Shown: positions 44,926 through 53,634 of the stretch, in pieces | Layout: the number at the start of each line of letters is the position of its first letter | Position numbering within the stretch: position 1 is the stretch's first letter | NCBI GenBank assembly: GCA_016930015.1 | Contig: JAFGHR010000124.1 | Span: 1 to 64,000 of the forward strand | Origin: Anaerolineae bacterium | GTDB taxonomy: Bacteria > Chloroflexota > Anaerolineae > Aggregatilineales > Aggregatilineaceae | Reading direction: 5' to 3' | Length of the DNA stretch: 64,000 bases | The notes under the pieces: model-generated | Told to the model about the DNA's origin: nothing | What the model saw: only the letters and a program-made list of their open reading frames with translations | The model's database searches: none | Program-made: the position numbers and the translations under genes

Positions 44926-45291
44926 GTGGTCATCAACCAGGGTGACATATACTGGGTACCGCTGGAAGATGCGAGTGGGTCGGAATCCGGCATCACCCAT
45001 CCTCATGTCGTCGTTCAAGATAATGTCTTCAACCACAGCCGTATCCATACGGTAGTTGTTTGTGCATTGACATCGAATATACGGCGGGCAGCCTTACCTG
45101 GGAACGTATTACTCGACGCAGGTGAAGGTAATCTACCCAGGCAAAGTGTTGTGGAAGTGTCGAAAGTATCTACAGTCGATAAAACACAGTTAGGGGAATA
45201 CATCGGGTCACTCACCGAGCAGCGTATAAATCAGATATTGGCCGGTATGCGGTTTTTGCAGTTATCCTTTTTTGCAGACGATCAGATTTGA
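44926..45291 (+). CDS. MazF/PemK-family toxin-like protein
   Basis: A 121-residue protein of the MazF/PemK fold, usually a ribosome-independent mRNA endonuclease. It opens INQGDIYWVPL, has ITHPHVVVQDNVFN, the VVVCALTSNIRRA strand and the LPRQSVVEVSKVSTVDKTQL segment, all typical. The GTG at 44926 is the natural start; the frame is open to 44728 but that part lies within the B3/4 gene in another frame. The gene upstream is the B3/4 protein, not a MazE-like antitoxin, and none is visible downstream, so it appears solitary. It converges with the PfkB gene 18 bases away. Confidence 0.85.
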   Translation: MVINQGDIYWVPLEDASGSESGITHPHVVVQDNVFNHSRIHTVVVCALTSNIRRAALPGNVLLDAGEGNLPRQSVVEVSKVSTVDKTQLGEYIGSLTEQRINQILAGMRFLQLSFFADDQI

Positions 45292-45309
45292 TCTGGCATA
45301 TCTCAGGTT

Positions 45310-46218
45310 TTATGTCGCCACTTCAGCGTACAGCGCGCTGAGCGCCGCTTCGTTTAGAAAACCATCGGCGGCACCGGCCACACCGATCTTGTACGAGGCA
45401 AACACGATCGCTTTTTTGATCGCCAGGTAGGGGCTGCCGGACGCGTGATATACGTGCACAAAACACGAGAACAGCGCGTCCCCGGCGCCGATGGTGTTGA
45501 CGACCGGGCGCGTGTGGACCGCCGGAATCCGTTCGACAAAATGATCATCGCGCACGCCGAGCAGCGCACCATGTGCGCCCAGCCCGATCACGACGACCGG
45601 CGCGTTGTAGCGGTCCCATACGCGCCGCAGCCAGTCTTCCGGCGAACACGGCAGGTGCTCGTCACTCATGAACAGGATGTCCGCCGCCGCCAAAAAATCG
45701 CGGTCGTAGTCGGAATCCAGGTCAGCGATCGCGTGTACGTCAGTGGCGACCGGCACACCGCGCGCCCGCATCCGGTCCAGAAATGGGCGCGAGAAATTGA
45801 TGTTACATAAGACAGCCAGCGAGCAGTTCTCAGCGGCACGTTCAAATACGTCAGCCGGATAGGGCGTTTCCTGGATCGCCTTCAAATCCACGTTGATCGC
45901 GCGCCGCCCACCGGGATCATACAGGATCACCGACTGCGGCGTCTGGTCGAGTTCATGTAACACGGTGTCGCCGGGAATCCGGTCGGCGGCAAGCTGTGCG
46001 ACTACGCCGTTTGCCGCCAGGTCATGGCCGATCAATGAACAGAACGCGACTTCATCGCCCAGCGTGACCAGCGCTTTCGCCACGTTGTACCCTACCCCGG
46101 ATACCGTGCTGTTCACGCCAAAAAACGGGTAGCGCACCGGCTGGTAGGGGATCGGGAAGCCGTCCACTTTAACTGTCGTTTCAATGTTGATCAGGCCCGA
46201 CACGACGATGTTACTCAT
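45310..46218 (-). CDS. PfkB-family carbohydrate kinase
   Basis: A 302-residue ribokinase-like sugar kinase. It starts IVVSGLINIETTV, has the first signature around GVNSTVSGVGYNVAKALVTLG (near residue 34), and the ATP/catalytic motif NTIGAGDALFS with the base Asp. Substrates of this family include ribose, fructose, adenosine and others and cannot be fixed here. GGAGGGAACA precedes the start. The gene stands apart from other sugar genes. Confidence 0.88.
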   Translation of the reverse strand: MSNIVVSGLINIETTVKVDGFPIPYQPVRYPFFGVNSTVSGVGYNVAKALVTLGDEVAFCSLIGHDLAANGVVAQLAADRIPGDTVLHELDQTPQSVILYDPGGRRAINVDLKAIQETPYPADVFERAAENCSLAVLCNINFSRPFLDRMRARGVPVATDVHAIADLDSDYDRDFLAAADILFMSDEHLPCSPEDWLRRVWDRYNAPVVVIGLGAHGALLGVRDDHFVERIPAVHTRPVVNTIGAGDALFSCFVHVYHASGSPYLAIKKAIVFASYKIGVAGAADGFLNEAALSALYAEVAT

Positions 46219-46325
46219 TGTTCCCTCCGACCCCGGCAGACCCCGTACAAAAAACGCCGGGCGGATTGGCCCAGCGGTCTACTATGAGATGATGCAGTTG
46301 GAAAACAAACCGGCAGCGGCAGCGC

Positions 46326-47324
46326 TCAGATGGTCAGCAGCACCGTCCGCACGCTGAGTAAAACAATCAAACACCCAACAATGATCATTAAGGCACGTGG
46401 CGGCAGGTATTTACACACATAAGCCGCCATCGGCGCCGCCAATACGCCGCCCAAAATCAGTCCGGTGATCACCTTGCCATAATCGAACAGGTTGAATGCC
46501 AGCACGAATGTCAGCGTTTCGGACAGCGTGACGAAGAATTCTGTGAGATTCACCGAGCCAATGGTGTAACGCGGGTGGTTACCCCTGGCGATCAGGGTGC
46601 TGGTGACGATCGGCCCCCAGCCGCCGCCGCCGATCGCGTCGAAGAACCCGCCGATGATGCCGAGTGGGAACAGGTGAGATACGACCTGCTGCGCGGTAGG
46701 GGACTGCCGGAACGCTTTCCATAAAATGCGGATCCCCATCAGCGCCAGGTACACGGCCACCAGCGGCTTGATCTTGTCGCCTGGCAGTTGGCTGAGCACA
46801 TAGGCACCCAACACCCCGCCCAGCATACCCGGAATCAGCAGGCGCCTGAACAGGGACTTGTCCACGTTCCCCAGCCGCAGATGCGACAGGCCGGATACCA
46901 ATGTCGTGAACACTTGCGCCGTGTGAACGCTGGCGCTGGCAACGGCTGGCGATACACCGGAGCTCAGCAAGAACGTCGTCGAGCTTACGCCATAGGCCAT
47001 CCCCAACGAGCCATCGATGATCTGGGCCAGGAACCCGACGATCACAAACGTGAGTACGCTGTCTTTAAACCGATCGGCTGGCAGCGCGAAACTGAGAACG
47101 ACCGATACGGCTGCCGTCAGGCCGATCACGCCCACCAGCAGCCAGCGCACGTGCAGCAGACGCCACCGCCCAAGTGATGTACGCAGTCTTGCTTCCAATG
47201 TGGTCAAATCGGTCTCCTCCGAAAAAAAGGTGGCCTGGTGAAGCACACTGCAACCTGACAGATGGCGCACCTCACGCCCCGATGGTATATAGTTACTATA
47301 CTCCGCATTCGCGCTTACCACCAT
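46326..47324 (-). CDS. TauE/SafE-family membrane transporter
   Basis: A 332-residue protein with about eight transmembrane helices and the twofold repeat of the TauE/SafE family: GFLAQIIDGSLGMAYGVSSTTFLLS and GIIGGFFDAIGGGGWGPIVTSTLI. Members are proposed exporters of sulfite, sulfoacetate or other organosulfur anions. A hydrophilic N-terminus of about 60 residues precedes the first helix. I chose the ATG at 47324, which follows a G-rich ribosome site; the frame is open to 47435. It is divergent from the helix-hairpin-helix gene. Confidence 0.85.
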   Translation of the reverse strand: MVVSANAEYSNYIPSGREVRHLSGCSVLHQATFFSEETDLTTLEARLRTSLGRWRLLHVRWLLVGVIGLTAAVSVVLSFALPADRFKDSVLTFVIVGFLAQIIDGSLGMAYGVSSTTFLLSSGVSPAVASASVHTAQVFTTLVSGLSHLRLGNVDKSLFRRLLIPGMLGGVLGAYVLSQLPGDKIKPLVAVYLALMGIRILWKAFRQSPTAQQVVSHLFPLGIIGGFFDAIGGGGWGPIVTSTLIARGNHPRYTIGSVNLTEFFVTLSETLTFVLAFNLFDYGKVITGLILGGVLAAPMAAYVCKYLPPRALMIIVGCLIVLLSVRTVLLTI

Positions 47325-47540
47325 AGTCCACCCCCCTGTAAGGTGATAAAAAATAATTAAAAAGGTGTATTGTTTTGATACAACTGCCGTCGAGTCACCA
47401 GCCAGCCGTGTTTGCCGCCAAACGCTGCACCCCACGCGGCGAACTGGCAGACTCAGGTTGTGTCCCCACGAAAACGGGCCGGAGTAGATTGTCGTGCAGG
47501 AGAAACTTGTGGCAAAATAATACTTAGAATAATCATCCGA

Positions 47541-48494
47541 ATGATCCAGACTAACAAAAAAGGAAAAAATGCCGTGTTTGGACGTGATCGATTAAATCAA
47601 ACCGAACAATACCTTGCATACCTTATTGGTTTTGGAATCGCACTGTCGATCCTGGCAGTGCTGCTGGCCAGCCTGGGCATTGTTGACAATACAGATTACA
47701 CCATTAGCTTGCTGCTCGTTGGGCTGGCAATCGTCATTTTGGGGGTTGGGGCCTGGCTGATCTTACAGCGCCCGTGGGAAAAAGCCGACGATATCAGCAA
47801 ACCCGCCGATGCCGTCCCCCAACCGCCTGCCGCCGCCCCGAAAGCGGAAAAAGCCGCCGCGCCCATTGTGAAAGCCGCTGCCGAGGCTGCTCCTGTCGCT
47901 GCTGAAGTCCCCGCCGCTGCACCTGTTGTGAAAGCCGCTGTCGAAGCTGTTCCCGCCGCTGCTGAAGTCCCCGCCGCTGCACCTGTTGTGAAAGCCGCTG
48001 CCGCTCAAGATGACCTGACGCTGATCGAAGGCATCGGGCCCAAAACCGCCGCCGCGCTGAATGCAGCGGGAATCACCTCTTATGCCCAGATCGCGGAACT
48101 GACTCCCGAAGCCCTGGTAGAAACCGCCCAGGCGCAGGGTGCACGCGTCAGCAAAGCCGATACCTGGCCGGAACAAGCCCGGCTGGCGATGGGCGGCGAA
48201 GTGTCCGCACTGGTTGACAAAAAAGCCCGCATCAAAGGCGGCGAACAGCATGACGACTTGACTCAAATCGAAGGCATTGGGCCCAAAACACAGAGTGTGC
48301 TGCATGCAGCCGGTATCCATACGTTTCAGGCTCTGGCCGACGCCACACCGGAATCCCTGCGCGAAACATTAACTGCCGCCGGGCTCAAGTCCATGGCGCC
48401 GGATACGTGGCCGGAACAAGCCGGGTATATCGTGCGCGGTGATCTGGCCGGGCTGCAAACACTTCAAGACAGTATGAAAGGTGGGCGCCGCTAA
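47541..48494 (+). CDS. Membrane protein with Ala/Pro repeats and two helix-hairpin-helix domains
   Basis: A 317-residue protein. Residues about 27-80 hold two transmembrane helices (YLIGFGIALSILAVLLASLG; ISLLLVGLAIVILGVGAWLIL). Next comes an Ala/Pro/Lys-rich linker with a 20-residue repeat (EVPAAAPVVKAA). Residues about 155-225 and 235-310 are two similar helix-hairpin-helix units, each opening DDLT-IEGIGPKT and ending DTWPEQA. The HHH units suggest nucleic-acid or protein binding close to the membrane; the function is unknown. The ATG at 47541 has no Shine-Dalgarno, but TAGAAT lies ten bases before it. Confidence 0.78.
   Translation: MIQTNKKGKNAVFGRDRLNQTEQYLAYLIGFGIALSILAVLLASLGIVDNTDYTISLLLVGLAIVILGVGAWLILQRPWEKADDISKPADAVPQPPAAAPKAEKAAAPIVKAAAEAAPVAAEVPAAAPVVKAAVEAVPAAAEVPAAAPVVKAAAAQDDLTLIEGIGPKTAAALNAAGITSYAQIAELTPEALVETAQAQGARVSKADTWPEQARLAMGGEVSALVDKKARIKGGEQHDDLTQIEGIGPKTQSVLHAAGIHTFQALADATPESLRETLTAAGLKSMAPDTWPEQAGYIVRGDLAGLQTLQDSMKGGRR
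47863..48000 (+). repeat. 60-bp in-frame tandem repeat
   Basis: The block 47899-47940 is repeated exactly at 47959-48000, a period of 60 bases (20 codons), with a diverged partial unit before. It codes the Ala/Pro linker of the HHH membrane protein. Confidence 0.85.
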
Positions 48495-48528
48495 CCCCGG
48501 CGCTTGAAGAACCAGCGGCGCAAGAAAA

Positions 48529-48570
48529 CAAGCGGCGCATAGGTGTGCGCCGCTTGTGCCCGTTCGGGCA
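48529..48570. terminator. Double hairpin between convergent genes
   Basis: Perfect 10-bp stem CAAGCGGCGC / GCGCCGCTTG (48529-48538 with 48547-48556), directly followed by TGCCCG-tt-CGGGCA. There is no T-run, but the place between two convergent genes suggests termination. Confidence 0.55.
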
Positions 48571-48589
48571 GTCACAGAAAACAATCAGG

Positions 48590-50242
48590 TTAATATTCAC
48601 ACTCGTAGATAACGCGGCCTTCGATTTCGTCCACGTATGTACAGTGATCGGCTACAAACTGGTACACCGGTTCCAGGTTGGCTATATCACGTCGCCCACC
48701 GGCATTCCACCACTGCTGGCGGCGCACCGGGTCGAGCGGCGGAACACGGTTGCCGTCCACCATACCACCATCGACGATCAGCTCAGGCTGGTTCGTTTCA
48801 AGATCGTTGACCGTTTCCCAGACATAGTCTTCAGCCGTGTAGTCCGGCACAATGAGCGGGTAGCCATAGTGATACTGGGTCGGGCTGAGGCGTTCCGACT
48901 GGAAATTAATCGAGCTGGTTGCTCCCCAGACCAGCACCTTGTCTTCCGGGTTGGTATGGTCGGTCACATACACGGACAGGCTCTCATTACGCAGCGGGCC
49001 GCGCACATTCCAGTCTACCAACCACAGGCGCACCAGCGCACCGGCTACCGCGCCACCTGCCAGCGCGTAGATCAAGTACATGTACATCAGCCGAGTAGCG
49101 ATCCGCGTTCGGAAACGCGACTGCCGCTGCACCGGAGGCACCACCGAGACCGCCAGCGATATCAACAGCACCATCGCTGGCAAGATGGTCACGTAATAAT
49201 GGCCGTGACCGCGTGTGGTTGAGTTCGCCAGGATCAGGTCGGCCACAAACGTGAGCGCCGTCCAGATCATCAACGTCGCGTTGGCCGCCGCCTCGTCATC
49301 AGAATAGGGCCGGGCAGCCACACGGCGCGCGGCGATAACCGCACCGGCCATCAGGAACGGCGTAACCGGCCCGATAACAATCGGGGCCACACTGCCTGAC
49401 AGCGCTTGATAGGTTGACCAGACCGACACATTGTTCTGGACCAACCCCCGGCTCACCCACTTGTGAAACGCTACCGGCGAGATGAAGGTCGCGTTAATCG
49501 CATCCAGCAACACGCCTTCTTTGAGCAGGTACAGCGAGACTGCACCGAGTGCCGACAAGCCGCCGCAGGCGATAATGCCCAGCCACCGCCAGCGGAGCCG
49601 TTGGTACACCACAGAATGACGGCTAACTATTATGGCGGGGATGAACATCAGCGCCACGCCGACCGTCGTCTGTTTGATGAGAAACGCCAGCCCTACCGAC
49701 AACCCCAGCATAAACGCCCAAACGCCGCGCTGCTGGCGCAAAAACAGGTAACCGGCAAAGAAGGCCATCACTTGGGGCAGCAGTGCATACACTTCGGTGA
49801 AGTTGGTGTCGGGTACCAACGCTGGATGGCGTGTCAGAAATACGAACGAGAGCGTACCGACCCACGCGATAAACCGCCGCTTATATACCTGGCTCAGCAG
49901 CGAGAAGAGCAACAGGCCGGTCAGAAACACGGTTATGGTTTCGATAAACCATAGCGCCCAACGATTGGTCCCAAACACGGCGAAGGCAAACGCGTTGATA
50001 TAGTAGACACCCGGCGGTTTGTTATCCCAGGCATCACGGTACGGTACGCCGCCATCGCGAATGACTTGACCAACGTAGGCAAAGATTCCGCTGTCCCGGC
50101 CCTGGTCGATCACAGACGGGGCCAGTTGCAGCGAGGTCAGCACTACAAGGATCAACAAGATCAACCCAACGTCAAGTTGCGTTAGCCAGGTTAGCGCAGT
50201 GCGAGTCTGTTTGATTCGCAGGTTATTCGCCTGGTGAATCAT
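48590..50242 (-). CDS. GT39-like polytopic membrane glycosyltransferase
   Basis: A 550-residue membrane protein with around eleven helices. The first periplasmic loop has SVIDQGRDSGIFAYVGQVIRDG and then YRDAWDNKPPGVYYINAF, acidic motifs typical of GT39/ArnT relatives. The soluble C-terminal part (from about 425) carries VLVWGATSSINF and ELIVDGGMV, common in bacterial members. Donor and acceptor are unknown. AAGGAG lies 12 bases before the ATG. It shares the fold class but little sequence with the one at 42464. Confidence 0.78.
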   Translation of the reverse strand: MIHQANNLRIKQTRTALTWLTQLDVGLILLILVVLTSLQLAPSVIDQGRDSGIFAYVGQVIRDGGVPYRDAWDNKPPGVYYINAFAFAVFGTNRWALWFIETITVFLTGLLLFSLLSQVYKRRFIAWVGTLSFVFLTRHPALVPDTNFTEVYALLPQVMAFFAGYLFLRQQRGVWAFMLGLSVGLAFLIKQTTVGVALMFIPAIIVSRHSVVYQRLRWRWLGIIACGGLSALGAVSLYLLKEGVLLDAINATFISPVAFHKWVSRGLVQNNVSVWSTYQALSGSVAPIVIGPVTPFLMAGAVIAARRVAARPYSDDEAAANATLMIWTALTFVADLILANSTTRGHGHYYVTILPAMVLLISLAVSVVPPVQRQSRFRTRIATRLMYMYLIYALAGGAVAGALVRLWLVDWNVRGPLRNESLSVYVTDHTNPEDKVLVWGATSSINFQSERLSPTQYHYGYPLIVPDYTAEDYVWETVNDLETNQPELIVDGGMVDGNRVPPLDPVRRQQWWNAGGRRDIANLEPVYQFVADHCTYVDEIEGRVIYECEY

Positions 50243-50415
50243 AAATTCGCATCGCTCCTTAACTTAACCCTACCGTTGTCCTCATCTTGTATTTTACACT
50301 ACAAAACGGCCAAATGTGACATTACGGGAGGACTATATCCAATAGCATACAACATGCGGCGCGAGTTTGCACCCACGCCGCACGAATGAAGCCGCATTGT
50401 AACATCACTGTTCTG

Positions 50416-51405
50416 CTATTTCAAGAGTCGTTTTACCGCGTCGCGCTCGTCTTCGAGTTCCTGAGCAGACACCATCAGCTTCGCGCGGGCATAGTCGCTG
50501 ACATCCAGGCCGCGCACGATCCCGTACCCGCCATTGCCATCCTGCCTCAGCGGGAACGAAAAGAGCAGCCCGCCCGGCACATCATAGGGGTTATCATCGG
50601 AGAACACCGCCCCGCTGAACCAGTCCCCGTTAGTGGGTGGAACGGTCAAACTTTGGATATGGTTCACGATGGCATTGGCCGCGCTGGCGGCGCTGCTTTT
50701 GCCCCGCGCCTGGATAACGACTTGACCGCGCTGTTGAACTGTTGTCACAAATTCATCCTCAAACCAGGCCCGGTCCTTGATCACGTCCAGCGCAGGTTGT
50801 TGGTTCACAAGGGCATGTTCAAAATCGGGAAACATCGCCGGGCTGTGGTTGCCCCATATCGCCAGGTTTGATACGGCACTGGCCGGCACACCCGCTTTGA
50901 CCGCGAGCTGACTCCTGGCGCGGTTTTCATCCAACCGGGTCATGGCTATCCAGCGGTCTTTAGGGACATCGGGCGCGCTGTGCATGGCGATGAGAGCGTT
51001 GGTGTTGCAGGGATTCGCCACCACCAACACGCGGATATCGCTGGCGGCATGATCGTTGATCGCCCGCCCCTGTTCGGCAAAGATCGGGGCATTATCTTTG
51101 ATCACACCGGCGCGTTCCATGCCTTTGCCGCGCGGCTTGCCGCCCACAAGGACGGCGTAATTTGCACCACGGAACGCGACCGCCGCGTCATCCGTCGCAA
51201 CAACGGAGTCCAACAGCGGAAAAGCGCAGTCTTCCAACTCCATCACCACGCCGCGCAGCGCATCGAGCGCCTGAGGGATTTCCAGCACTTGCAAAACAAT
51301 GGGTTGATCCGCACCAAACGCTTCACCATTGGCCAGGCGAAACAGCAAGCTATAACCAATCTGACCGGCACCACCTGTCACGGCGACGCGAATCGGGGTT
51401 TTCAT
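50416..51405 (-). CDS. mdh: Malate dehydrogenase
   Basis: This interconverts malate and oxaloacetate with NAD(P) in the TCA cycle. The 329-residue protein has [22 protein letters not shown] at the cofactor site, [11 protein letters not shown] with substrate-binding arginines, [23 protein letters not shown] with a further Arg, and the catalytic histidine in [12 protein letters not shown]. Length and motifs match the cytosolic/MDH type 2 group. The usual GARPR is GGKPRG here. AAGGAGAG precedes the start. With pckA and ppdK nearby it forms an oxaloacetate/PEP/pyruvate set. Confidence 0.95.
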   Translation of the reverse strand: MKTPIRVAVTGGAGQIGYSLLFRLANGEAFGADQPIVLQVLEIPQALDALRGVVMELEDCAFPLLDSVVATDDAAVAFRGANYAVLVGGKPRGKGMERAGVIKDNAPIFAEQGRAINDHAASDIRVLVVANPCNTNALIAMHSAPDVPKDRWIAMTRLDENRARSQLAVKAGVPASAVSNLAIWGNHSPAMFPDFEHALVNQQPALDVIKDRAWFEDEFVTTVQQRGQVVIQARGKSSAASAANAIVNHIQSLTVPPTNGDWFSGAVFSDDNPYDVPGGLLFSFPLRQDGNGGYGIVRGLDVSDYARAKLMVSAQELEDERDAVKRLLK

Positions 51406-51716
51406 CTTCTGCTCTCCTTACATCTAATCCAAAATTTTCATGTGAGTCAGGCAAAAAATAGTTCGAACAACCACCATCTCAGGACCATCACCCGGCCAAC
51501 GGGAGTAATTTACCGGGCAGCGATCAGGCACGTTACCAATCGGGTGAGAACTAAGATTTCTTCAACGTGCGGTATAAATATTATAGCGTTATCGGGTACT
51601 CACCTGGCAACACATATTCTCATGATAACCCAAAAAGAGCCCGCTTTGTGGTATACTACGCCGTTGATTTGGCAGGTGTTTTTTCCGTTTCACACCACAT
51701 AAACAGCTAGGTTTGT
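51406..51716. promoter_or_regulatory. Divergent regulatory region between mdh and the phosphoesterase
   Basis: A 311-base gap with no gene. TATACT at about 51648, with a T-rich stretch after it, is a likely plus-strand promoter for the phosphoesterase gene. Sequences near 51565-51585 (TATAAATATTATAG) are AT-rich and could serve mdh. No RNA structure stands out. Confidence 0.4.
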
Positions 51717-52706
51717 ATGCCTGATCGTTTTCTGGACTTGACAGATGGTGTCGCCGTTGTCGTTACGGATTTACACGGCGACCGTGATGCATTCGACCGC
51801 TGTCTGGCACATTTTGGCTCGCTCAAATGGCGTGGAAAAGCCGATCGTTTGATCGTGCTGGGTGACCTGATCCACGGCTACGGTTCTGCTCGCCAGGACG
51901 ACAGCCTGGGCATGGTACTCGATCTGATCAAACTGCGCAAGGAATATGGCCCGGACAGCGTGATCATGCTGCTGGGCAACCACGAAATGCCGCATATCTA
52001 CGGCATGCTGCTGGCCAAAGGTGACATCGAATTCACGCCGCGCTTTGAGCATGCCCTGGGCGAGTTTCGCCACCAGGTCATCGCGTTTTTTGAGGAACTG
52101 CCCTTCTACATCCGGACGGCGGCGGGCGTGTTGTTGTGTCATGCCGGGCCATCCCTGGACAGTATCAAACACGCCGATGTTTTGCGGAACTTTGATCATC
52201 GCACGCTCCTGGATACAGCCGACCTGACCCTCAGTCAGACCGATGACCTGACCCCGCTGTATGCGCATTACCGCGAGCTGTACGGCGTGCCATACGATGA
52301 AATGGCGTTTCGTTACCTGGCGATACAGGGACCACACGATCCACGTTACCACCACCTGCTGCGCGCGTTTATGGTCGGGCAGCAGACTCCTGAAGTGCAA
52401 ATTCTGTGGGATGCCCTGTTCACACAAAATGAGATCGGCCTGACGAATGACACCTACAAAACAGGCTGCCAGGCGTTTCTGGCCGCATTTGCAGCAGAAG
52501 CTCCGGCCAACCAACACGCAGTCGTGAGCGGGCATATTATCACGCCATCCGGCGGCCACCAACTGGTGAACAACTATCACCTGCGCGTATCCAGCGCCGC
52601 ACACGCGCGACCACGCAAAGCAGGATGTTACCTGTTGTTGGACTGCGCCCAACCGGTCCAGGACGCACGCGACCTGGTTCAGCACCTGCGCAACGTATTT
52701 GACTGA
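51717..52706 (+). CDS. Calcineurin-type metallophosphoesterase
   Basis: A 329-residue phosphoesterase with the metal-binding motifs in order: TDLHGDRDAF (instead of the usual GDxHG), VLGDLIHG, LLGNHEMPH and a C-terminal SGHI; LLCHAGP is the fourth motif. Substrates range from proteins to cyclic nucleotides and diadenosine polyphosphates; none can be chosen here. The start follows AGGT weakly. The histidine phosphatase gene follows after 27 bases, so both are probably one unit. Confidence 0.87.
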   Translation: MPDRFLDLTDGVAVVVTDLHGDRDAFDRCLAHFGSLKWRGKADRLIVLGDLIHGYGSARQDDSLGMVLDLIKLRKEYGPDSVIMLLGNHEMPHIYGMLLAKGDIEFTPRFEHALGEFRHQVIAFFEELPFYIRTAAGVLLCHAGPSLDSIKHADVLRNFDHRTLLDTADLTLSQTDDLTPLYAHYRELYGVPYDEMAFRYLAIQGPHDPRYHHLLRAFMVGQQTPEVQILWDALFTQNEIGLTNDTYKTGCQAFLAAFAAEAPANQHAVVSGHIITPSGGHQLVNNYHLRVSSAAHARPRKAGCYLLLDCAQPVQDARDLVQHLRNVFD

Positions 52707-52733
52707 GACGCATCACAGGAGAACAACCGCGAT

Positions 52734-53366
52734 ATGCTCACCCGTTTGATCTATATCCGGCATGGCGAAACAGCCTGGAACTCCACCGGGCGCTGGCAAG
52801 GCCACGCACCGATCCCCCTCAACGACAGCGGCATCCACCAGGCCAACCTGCTGGCGCGGTATCTGGCCGAGAACACGATTCAGATCACCACGTTGTACAG
52901 CAGCCCGACCAAACGCGCCCTGCAAACTGCCGAAATCGTGGCCCAGGCGATAGACGTGCCTGTGCACCTGGACCCGGACCTGCGTGAAGTTGATCTCGGC
53001 GAATGGCAGGGATTAACCCGCCAGGAAGTGCTGGCCTGGGACTCGGAACGTTTTTTAGCGTTTGAAGCCGACTGGTACAACGTCCCCACGCCCAACGGTG
53101 AGAATCGTAACCAGCTCAAAGCACGCGCGCGTAACAGCTTTGACACCATCGCGGCACGCCATCCGGGTGAATGTACCGGCGTGGTGAGTCATGGTGGCAC
53201 ATTGGGTATGCTGCTCGAAAGCCTGTTTGGCAACATCGAGCGTCCCACCCTCACCAACACCTCGATGACCCTGATCGAACGCGAGCATTCCGGTGCACCG
53301 TGGCGGCTGGTCAAAGTCGCCTGGGCGCCCCACCTGAACGAGTCGCCGTTGGGCGAAACGTGGTAA
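52734..53366 (+). CDS. Histidine phosphatase family protein (phosphoglycerate-mutase-like)
   Basis: A 210-residue enzyme of the branch 1 histidine phosphatases. The catalytic His is in YIRHGETAWN, SSPTKRALQTAEIVA and LREVDLGEWQGLT are typical, and the second histidine is in VVSHGGTLGML. It could be a cofactor-dependent mutase or, more likely, a phosphatase such as CobC/GpmB type. AGGAG precedes the start at 13 bases. It follows the metallophosphoesterase. Confidence 0.9.
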   Translation: MLTRLIYIRHGETAWNSTGRWQGHAPIPLNDSGIHQANLLARYLAENTIQITTLYSSPTKRALQTAEIVAQAIDVPVHLDPDLREVDLGEWQGLTRQEVLAWDSERFLAFEADWYNVPTPNGENRNQLKARARNSFDTIAARHPGECTGVVSHGGTLGMLLESLFGNIERPTLTNTSMTLIEREHSGAPWRLVKVAWAPHLNESPLGETW

Positions 53367-53548
53367 ACGTCCACGGAAAACGTGGTAAACGCCTGCAAAA
53401 CACCGTGAAGCGCCCACGGTAAAAAGCCGTGCCAGTCCTGTATTTGCCGGCTGAGGGTTAAACAAAATTCACCTATTCTCAATCAAGATAATTCGACTTT
53501 GCCTGGGCATTTCGGTAAACTTGCCAGCAGGTTGCTCTGTAGAATCTG

Positions 53549-53554
53549 TATAAT
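53549..53554 (+). promoter_or_regulatory. -10 box upstream of pckA
   Basis: Perfect TATAAT 80 bases before the pckA ATG. No clear -35 at 16-18 bases, which may mean an activator is used. The 268-base gap holds no gene; bases 53367-53425 carry diverged CCACGG/CGTGG motifs. Confidence 0.45.
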
Positions 53555-53634
53555 CTGGTGTGTATACCTAAGGCAACCTTGAGAAATCCGCCTTTGTCTG
53601 GAGCAATTTGGCACAGTGGAAAGGTTATTCTCCT

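Noticed and set aside
47863..48000. 60-bp repeats considered as a CRISPR-like or satellite array
   Set aside because: They are in frame, code the Ala/Pro linker of a membrane protein and have no spacers.
53367..53425. Series of CCACGG/CGTGG motifs after the histidine phosphatase gene
   Set aside because: The arms are short and diverged with no T-run; too weak to call a terminator or repeat family.
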